Shown piece after piece: positions 58,934 through 64,000 of a DNA stretch of 64,000 nt. Under the pieces are notes generated by a model that saw nothing but the letters and a program-made list of their open reading frames with translations, had not been told where the DNA came from and did not search any database. Both the position numbers and the translations under genes were made by a program. Source of the stretch: Actinocatenispora rupis (GTDB taxonomy: Bacteria > Actinomycetota > Actinomycetes > Mycobacteriales > Micromonosporaceae). Location: NCBI RefSeq assembly GCF_016861975.1, contig NZ_BOMB01000048.1, positions 1 through 64,000 on the forward strand. The letters are read 5' to 3'. Position 1 is the first letter of the stretch. Every line of letters begins with the position of its first letter.

Positions 58934-59950
58934 ATGAACCGCGTGGGCAACCACAGCTACCACGGCTACAGCCACGAGAAGCTGCAGGAGATGCTCGACT
59001 CCGCCAAGCCGAAGGTCGTCCAGGACACGTACGCGGCGGCCTGGCAGAAGGTGTCGACCGCGGTGCTCAACCTGGCGGTGGCGCTGGACGCGACGATCGA
59101 GCACGGCACGTGGACGGGGCCGGCGGCGGAGGAGTTCGGCAGGCGGCTGACCGCGACGTCGACGTGCGCCCGCGACGCCGGCTCCACCACCGGCGACGTG
59201 GCCAGCGGGCTGGGCTACCTGGCCGACGACATCATCGCCGCGCAGGCGAAGATGCCGGACAAGCCCGCCCTCACCCCGCTCAGCGCGAACACCCCGGCGG
59301 ACGGCGTCGTCGGCTCCTCCCAGGGGTACGTGAACTCGCAGCACGCGCAGCAGAAGGCCGCGGACCAGGCGGAGAAGGTGATGACCGAGCTGGGCGGCCA
59401 GATGCAGGGCACCGCGTCGTACTGGTTCCCCGAGTCGATGCCGGCGAAGCCGGCCGACCTGCCGAGTACGCCGGGGGGCAACGGGGTCGTCCTGCACACG
59501 TCGCACGCCGGCGCGGGCCCGGGTGCGGTGCCCCCGACGCACGGCGGCACCGCGACGAACACGTCCGGCCCGGCCGGTAACGCGGTGCACCCGGTGCACA
59601 TCGACATGCCCCCGGACGCCCCCGGTACGCAGCTCGCCGGTGCCGGCGGTCCGGTCGCGCCGGTCGGCGGTCAGCCGGCCGGGCTCGGTTCGGTGGGCGC
59701 GGGCGGTGTCGGCCACGTCGGCGCCGGGGTGGCGTCCCCGGCCGGCCTCGCCGCGGCGCCCGGCCCGCAGGCGCAGCCGCGTCTCGGTGGTACCGGCGGG
59801 GAGCAGCCGGTGTCGCGGTCGGGTGGCCCGCTGCTCGGCCGGTCTGCCGGTCGGCGCGGCGACGACCCGGAGGAGTACAGCACCTGGCTGACCGAGGACG
59901 ACATGGTCTGGCGCGACACGTCGCAGGCGCCACCGTCGCTGATCGAGTAG
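58934..59950 (+). CDS. WXG/PPE-like ESX substrate with glycine-rich tail
   Basis: 338 residues. The N-terminal ~130 residues are helical with GTWTGPAAEEFGRRL near residue 60, a WXG motif in the loop between two helices. The YxxxD/E export-signal pattern appears as LGYLADDIIAAQ near residue 95. After about 165 the chain turns into a Gly/Ala/Pro-rich region. It ends in a charged tail with Trp residues (EEYSTWLTEDDMVWRD). This is the layout of LXG/PPE-type substrates. GGGGCGG precedes the ATG. It lies in one unit with eccB and the small helical protein and is the most likely secreted cargo of this system. Confidence 0.78.
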   Translation: MNRVGNHSYHGYSHEKLQEMLDSAKPKVVQDTYAAAWQKVSTAVLNLAVALDATIEHGTWTGPAAEEFGRRLTATSTCARDAGSTTGDVASGLGYLADDIIAAQAKMPDKPALTPLSANTPADGVVGSSQGYVNSQHAQQKAADQAEKVMTELGGQMQGTASYWFPESMPAKPADLPSTPGGNGVVLHTSHAGAGPGAVPPTHGGTATNTSGPAGNAVHPVHIDMPPDAPGTQLAGAGGPVAPVGGQPAGLGSVGAGGVGHVGAGVASPAGLAAAPGPQAQPRLGGTGGEQPVSRSGGPLLGRSAGRRGDDPEEYSTWLTEDDMVWRDTSQAPPSLIE

Positions 59951-59960
59951 CCGTACGGGA

Positions 59961-59999
59961 AAGGGCGCCGTTGAGCCGGATCCGGTCCGCGGCGCCCTT
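59961..59999. terminator. Bidirectional terminator after the ESX unit
   Basis: Ten-base perfect stem AAGGGCGCCG / CGGCGCCCTT with a 19-base loop, between two convergent genes. Confidence 0.6.
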
Positions 60000-60015
60000 C
60001 GTCGTACCCGGCGGG

Positions 60016-61302
60016 TCAGCTCGCCTCGCTGTCGGCGGCGGCGGGGGAGCCGGCGACGGCGATCCGGTTGCGGCCGGCGGCCTTCGCGGAGTAGAGGGCG
60101 GTGTCGGCGACGCGGAGCAGCGAGTCGAGCGTGTCGGCGTGGTCCGGGTAGAGGGCGACGCCGATGGAGACGGTCAGCCCGCGGACGGGCGCCGCGCCGG
60201 GCAGGTCCCGCCGGCTCGGTACGCGCAGCTCGGCGACGCGTTCGCGGAGCCGGTCGGCGATCATCGCGGCGCGGTCGGCGTCGGTGTCGGGTAGCGCCAG
60301 GACGAACTCCTCGCCGCCGAACCGTCCCGCCAGGTCCTTCCCGCGTACTCCGGACGCGACGGCGGTGGCGACGGCGCGCAGTGCCTCGTCGCCGACGAGG
60401 TGCCCGTACGCGTCGTTGATCTGCTTGAAGTGGTCGAGGTCGGCGACGAGGACGGCGAACGTGGTGTGCCGGGCGCGGGCGCGGTCGAGTTCGGCGGACG
60501 CCCGCTGGTGCCACCAGCCGGCGACGGCGAGCCCGGTCTTGGCGTCGGTCCGCGCCTCGTCGGTGAGCTGGTCGACCAGGAGTACGCGCTGGAGCAGGAC
60601 GACGGCGGGGACGGCGAGCAGCATCGCCCACGGCTCGTACAGGGCGACGATGGAGACGAGGCCGCCGAACGTGAGCGCCGCCGCGTCGACCGCGACCGTG
60701 GTCCGGTCGCCGAACGACTCCGCCCGGGTGGCGCCCGGGGCGAGCAGCACGATCAGGATCCCGCACAGCAGCACGTCGACCGCCTCGTACGTGAGGGCGG
60801 CGGCGAGGACGGCGACGACCACGGCGAGTCCGTGCGGTACCCGGTCGGGGAGGGCGTCGCCGGTGAGCCGGAAGACCGCGCCGCTGGACAGCACCGCGAG
60901 TACGGTCATGCTGCCGCTGAACACCCAGGCGAACGGCCGGCACCGGCTGGCGCGCAGCCGCCAGTAGACGGACATGGCGACGACGGCGAGGACGGCGACG
61001 CCGGGCGGCAGGATCAGCGCGGCGCACAGCGACCAGGCGGCCTGGAGGTCCTTGTGCAGGCTGCCGGACAGCCGCCGTTCGCGTTCGACCCGGCGGGCGC
61101 CCTCGATGGCGATCGCCGCACACACCAGCAGCGGTACGACGAGCGCGACCCCGGGCCACCACGTACGCAGGGCGACGGTGGTGCCGCCGAGGACGAGGGC
61201 GGCGAGGTCGACCGTGAGGGTGAACGCGCGGGCGGCCGGGGGTGCGGACCACAGCGCCCAGCGACGGATGGCGGGCTGTCGTGTGTGGTCCGTGGTGCTC
61301 AC
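60016..61302 (-). CDS. Membrane-bound diguanylate cyclase (GGDEF)
   Basis: About 428 residues. Seven or eight membrane helices fill the first ~260 (WWPGVALVVPLLVCAAIAIE and LLCGILIVLLAPGA among them). A single GGDEF domain follows: VADLDHFKQINDAYGHLVGD near 300, active-site GGEEFVLALP near 340. RGKD five residues before GGEEF is the RxxD inhibitory site, so the enzyme should make c-di-GMP from GTP and be inhibited by its product. The sensor region is unlike named domains. GTG 61302 is taken as start, with GGGAGGAG rather far upstream (14 bases). Confidence 0.9.
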   Translation of the reverse strand: MSTTDHTRQPAIRRWALWSAPPAARAFTLTVDLAALVLGGTTVALRTWWPGVALVVPLLVCAAIAIEGARRVERERRLSGSLHKDLQAAWSLCAALILPPGVAVLAVVAMSVYWRLRASRCRPFAWVFSGSMTVLAVLSSGAVFRLTGDALPDRVPHGLAVVVAVLAAALTYEAVDVLLCGILIVLLAPGATRAESFGDRTTVAVDAAALTFGGLVSIVALYEPWAMLLAVPAVVLLQRVLLVDQLTDEARTDAKTGLAVAGWWHQRASAELDRARARHTTFAVLVADLDHFKQINDAYGHLVGDEALRAVATAVASGVRGKDLAGRFGGEEFVLALPDTDADRAAMIADRLRERVAELRVPSRRDLPGAAPVRGLTVSIGVALYPDHADTLDSLLRVADTALYSAKAAGRNRIAVAGSPAAADSEAS

Positions 61303-61445
61303 CGGCTGAACGCACTCCTCCCGTCGTGCCGCGGTCGCGGCGCGGAGATCGAACGCCTCGGGTGACGATCGTCGCACGCCTTCGGCGGCCGGTCAGCCCC
61401 GGCGCGGCGGTACGTCCGGGTTGCGTCGGGCGCCACAGTGGGAAA

Positions 61446-61463
61446 TAGTTGCTGCGTCAACTA
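61446..61463. promoter_or_regulatory. RosR-like MarR operator, copy 2
   Basis: TAGTTG-CTGCGT-CAACTA, same arms and spacing as at 46972-46989. It lies about 60 bases before the nitroreductase start, in a promoter position. Confidence 0.6.
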
Positions 61464-61523
61464 AGTTGCACCGTACGCAAGCCGCAACCGGCACGTGTCG
61501 TGCCCAGTACCTGTGGAGAGATA

Positions 61524-62147
61524 GTGACAGTCACCGCGCAGACCGGACAGAACACCCCGCTCGCGCTGGACGAGGGCGCGCAGGACCTGCTGTTCCGCAA
61601 CGCCCGTACGGCGAACACGTTCACCGACGAGCCGGTCACCGACGAGCAGATCCAGGCCATCCACGACCTGGTCAAGTGGGGCCCCACGTCCATGAACCAG
61701 CAGCCGCTGCGGGTCGTCCTGGTCCGTACGCCCGAGGCGCGGCAGAGGCTGGTGGCGCACATGTCGGACAACAACAAGGACAAGACGGGCAAGGCGCCGC
61801 TGGTCGCGATCCTCGCCGCCGACACCGACTTCCACGAGGAGATGCCGCGCGTCTTCCCGCACTTCCCCGGTGCCAAGGACATGTTCGCCGCGAACGACGA
61901 GCTCCGTGAAGGCAACGCCCGCCTCAACGGCGCCCTCCAGATCGCGTACTTCATCCTCGGCGTACGCGCCGCCGGGCTCGCCGCGGGCCCGATGACCGGC
62001 TTCGACGCCGCCGGCATCGACGCCGAGTTCTTCCCCGACGGCAAGCACCGCACCCAGGTCGTCGTCAACATCGGCAAGCCCGGTGACGGTGCCTGGTTCG
62101 ACCGCCTGCCCCGCCTGTCGTACGACGAGGTCTTCCGTACCGTCTGA
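61524..62147 (+). CDS. Nitroreductase family, malonic-semialdehyde-reductase-like
   Basis: 207 residues. FMN-binding nitroreductase fold: LFRNARTANTFTDEPVTDEQ near residue 25, KWGPTSMNQQPLRVVLVR near 50 (typical of RutE/HadB-type members), RVFPHFPGAKDMFAAND, and GPMTGFDAAGIDAEFF near 160. It should reduce an aldehyde, nitro group or quinone with NAD(P)H. GGAGAGATA precedes the GTG start. The upstream operator equal to that of the flavin monooxygenase operon suggests a shared redox regulator. Confidence 0.9.
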   Translation: MTVTAQTGQNTPLALDEGAQDLLFRNARTANTFTDEPVTDEQIQAIHDLVKWGPTSMNQQPLRVVLVRTPEARQRLVAHMSDNNKDKTGKAPLVAILAADTDFHEEMPRVFPHFPGAKDMFAANDELREGNARLNGALQIAYFILGVRAAGLAAGPMTGFDAAGIDAEFFPDGKHRTQVVVNIGKPGDGAWFDRLPRLSYDEVFRTV

Positions 62148-62309
62148 CCGGTTTCCCGCGACCACCCGGACCCGGATGTTCACCCCGGGCCGGGTGGTCC
62201 CGCGTTGCGTCGGATAACAGTTCTTTGTCAGGCTGGGCACGGGGAGTTCCCAGGAGGCCGTGCCTACCGTGACGTGTCGGCCTCCGTACGAGGCTCAAGG
62301 GGTACGGCA

Positions 62310-62732
62310 ATGAGCGATGACGCGACGGTACGGGCGGGTCCACCGGGCGCGACCGTACGGCAGCAGTTGGATCAGACGTCCCGGCTGGACGCCGTGGTAC
62401 TGGGTGACACCGGCACCGGCGACCCCCCACCCGCGGACGGTACGGCGCAGCTCGTCGCGGTGCGCGGGCCCAGCGTCGGCACCAGGTACCCGGTGGCCGC
62501 GGACACGGTCACGATCGGGCGCAACCCCGGGTCGGACATCCGGCTCGACCACGTGACGGTGTCCCGCCGGCACGCCGAGGTACACCGGACCGGCGGGCGC
62601 TTCAGCGTCGCCGACCTCGGCAGCCTGAACGGGACGTACGTCAACCAGGAGCGGGTCGAGTCGGCCACCCTGGAGGACGGCGACGAGCTCCAGATCGGCA
62701 AGTTCCGGCTGGTCTTCCGCGCCGCCCGCTGA
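62310..62732 (+). CDS. FHA-domain protein, GarA-like
   Basis: 140 residues: an N-terminal tail with threonines (ATVRQQLDQTSRLD) and one FHA domain. The domain's phosphothreonine-binding residues are all visible in VTIGRNPGSDIRLDHVTVSR and SLNGTYVNQERVESATL (R, S, R-H, N-G). In mycobacteria GarA switches glutamate/2-oxoglutarate metabolism and is itself phosphorylated on an ETTS threonine; that exact motif is missing here. AAGGGG lies seven bases before the ATG. A terminator follows. Confidence 0.88.
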   Translation: MSDDATVRAGPPGATVRQQLDQTSRLDAVVLGDTGTGDPPPADGTAQLVAVRGPSVGTRYPVAADTVTIGRNPGSDIRLDHVTVSRRHAEVHRTGGRFSVADLGSLNGTYVNQERVESATLEDGDELQIGKFRLVFRAAR

Positions 62733-62741
62733 GCCACCACC

Positions 62742-62775
62742 ACGGCGCCCCGACCGCGTACGGCCGGGGCGCCGT
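62742..62775 (+). terminator. Terminator after the FHA gene
   Basis: Eleven-base perfect stem ACGGCGCCCCG / CGGGGCGCCGT with a twelve-base loop, ten bases after the stop codon. No T-run. Confidence 0.6.
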
Positions 62776-62906
62776 CGCCGTCCCCGTACTCCTCCGAGTA
62801 CCACCGGGCGAAGCCCACCTCGCTGCTGCCGGACACCGGGGACACTCACAGGAAGCGGCCAGGATTCTTCGATCGGGCTGCTAGCGGCCCTACCGAGGAT
62901 GGCGAC

Positions 62907-63608
62907 GTGAGTGAGCCGGACGGGCAGCGCGAGTCGGTCCTCGTCGTCGAGGACGAGCGGGACATCCGCGAACTGTTGGCGCGCAGCCTGCGGTACGCAG
63001 GGTTCGAGATCAGTACCGCGGACACCGGTGCCGAGGCGGTCCGTGCCGTGGGTCGTACCCGCCCGGACCTGATGGTGCTCGACGTGATGCTGCCCGACAT
63101 GGACGGCTTCGACGTACTCAAGCAGCTCGGCAGCGCCGGGCACCGGCCCGCCGTGGTGTTCCTGACCGCGCGCGGCGAGACCGAGGCGAAGCTGCGCGGC
63201 CTCGCGATGGGCGACGACTACCTGACCAAACCGTTCAGCCTGGAGGAACTGGAGGCCCGGATCCGCGCCGTCCTGCGCCGGATGGGCACCGAGGCGCCCG
63301 GCACGTCCCGCCTCACCGTCGCCGACCTGGTACTCGACGAGGACAGCCACGAGGTCTGGCGCGCCGGTACGTCGGTGCACCTGTCCGCCACCGAGTTCCG
63401 GCTGCTGCACTACCTGATGGTCAACGCCGGCCGGGTCGTGTCCAAGGCGCAGATCCGCAACCACGTCTGGCAGTACGACTACAGCGGCGAGACCAACGTG
63501 GTAGAGCTGTACGTCTCGTACGTGCGGCGGAAGGTGGACACGGTGGCGCCGAAGCTCATCCACACCCTGCGCGGCATCGGGTACGTGCTGCGCGCGCCGC
63601 GCGAATGA
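62907..63608 (+). CDS. OmpR/PhoB family response regulator
   Basis: 233 residues. Receiver domain at about 11-125: acidic pair in VLVVEDERDIRE, phospho-acceptor Asp59 in LMVLDVMLPDMDGFD, conserved Lys near 109 in GDDYLTKPFSLEEL. The winged helix follows at about 135-230 (LSATEFRLLHYLMVNAGRVV; LYVSYVRRKVDT). This matches the TcrX/TrcR branch of actinobacterial regulators. GTG start with GAGGATGGCGAC. The stop overlaps the ATG of the histidine kinase (ATGA), so they form one two-component system. Confidence 0.95.
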   Translation: MSEPDGQRESVLVVEDERDIRELLARSLRYAGFEISTADTGAEAVRAVGRTRPDLMVLDVMLPDMDGFDVLKQLGSAGHRPAVVFLTARGETEAKLRGLAMGDDYLTKPFSLEELEARIRAVLRRMGTEAPGTSRLTVADLVLDEDSHEVWRAGTSVHLSATEFRLLHYLMVNAGRVVSKAQIRNHVWQYDYSGETNVVELYVSYVRRKVDTVAPKLIHTLRGIGYVLRAPRE

Positions 63609-64000
63609 CCCTGGCCCGGCTGTTCGGCCGGCTCGACCGGCGGGTACCGCTGTGGCTCCGACTGGTCACCGGCGTACTGGTGCTGGTGACGGCAACCCTG
63701 CTGGTCACCGGGTACGCCGGGAGCACGCTGCTGCGCCGGCACCTGGTCGCGAAGACCGGCGACGAGCTGCGCCTCGCCGCGCCGCGCGCCGAACTCGCGC
63801 TCATCCGCGACGGCCGCATCGACTCGCCCCCGGCACACGGCGTACCGAGCGCGTTCGGCGCGTACCTGATCGGGCCGGGCGGCCGGGTACTCGAACGCAG
63901 CGACCCGTCCGTCACCAACGACCGCCCCGACCTGCCCGACTTCCGTACGGACCGGCCGCCACTGTTCCGGCCGTTCCGGGTGGACGGCACCGGGCGGTCC
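63605..64000 (+). CDS. Sensor histidine kinase, 5' part only
   Basis: The first 132 residues are present, and the gene continues beyond the window. It begins MTLARLFGRLDRRVPLWLRL, followed by a membrane helix (VTGVLVLVTATLLVTGYAG, about residues 22-40), then an extracytoplasmic sensor part. The HAMP, dimerisation and ATPase domains must lie outside. It overlaps the response regulator gene by four bases, which identifies it as its partner kinase. Confidence 0.85.
   Translation, partial: MTLARLFGRLDRRVPLWLRLVTGVLVLVTATLLVTGYAGSTLLRRHLVAKTGDELRLAAPRAELALIRDGRIDSPPAHGVPSAFGAYLIGPGGRVLERSDPSVTNDRPDLPDFRTDRPPLFRPFRVDGTGRS

Overview
The window is very GC-rich actinobacterial DNA (Walker-type ATPases of a type VII/ESX secretion system, GarA-like FHA protein, LPxTG wall protein, XRE/NB-ARC/TPR regulator, many GTG starts). 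Overall style suggests a filamentous actinomycete, perhaps Micromonosporales; species cannot be read from the sequence. From about 17 kb onward it looks like ordinary chromosome; 1-17 kb is lower in GC, gene-poor and rich in remnants, i.e. accessory DNA.

Layout. (1) 1-5.0 kb: a mobile-DNA graveyard with an aminoglycoside-phosphotransferase-like kinase, the C-terminal stump of an integrase, a small winged-helix-like protein and a DUF4429-like protein. (2) 5.05-16.97 kb: an island at tRNA-Lys(TTT). The tRNA is intact at 5048-5120, and a 48-bp copy of its 3' part recurs at 16921-16968. Inside are a secreted LamG protein, a 2092-residue Rhs/YD-repeat toxin ending in a lysozyme-like domain, and a small membrane-anchored candidate immunity protein. 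Short repeats that look like integrase arm sites flank both cores; no intact integrase is present. (3) 17.8-24.3 kb: TetR regulator with a divergent membrane protein, a MarR stump, and a large surface protein with LPQTG sorting signal. (4) 24.7-29.8 kb: LacI regulator diverging from two Tat-exported glycoside hydrolases. (5) 29.8-38.5 kb: PadR/GyrI-like operon, CGNR regulator diverging from a metallophosphoesterase, TOPRIM protein, acetyltransferase, MFS transporter, XRE/NB-ARC/TPR regulator and an AhpD-like protein. (6) 38.7-41.2 kb: a dense array of 15 recognisable tRNA genes, many non-standard, interrupted by an HNH endonuclease gene. (7) 41.3-49.2 kb: small membrane proteins, DJ-1/AraC regulator, BlaI/M56 pair, a luciferase-like monooxygenase/FMN reductase operon, DUF2071, nucleotidyltransferase and acetyltransferase. 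(8) 49.3-60.0 kb: ESX locus eccC, eccD, eccE, eccB on alternating strands plus two small candidate substrates. (9) 60.0-64.0 kb: diguanylate cyclase, nitroreductase, FHA protein, and an OmpR-type two-component pair whose kinase runs off the window.

Regulation is unusually readable. Near-perfect operators sit at the PadR start, before the BlaI gene, before the LacI-controlled hydrolases, and as a matching pair of 18-bp TAGTTG-N6-CAACTA sites before the monooxygenase operon and the nitroreductase, which suggests one redox-type MarR regulon. The most interesting items are the tRNA array with HNH gene, the tRNA-Lys Rhs island with its swapped muralytic tip, and that shared redox operator.
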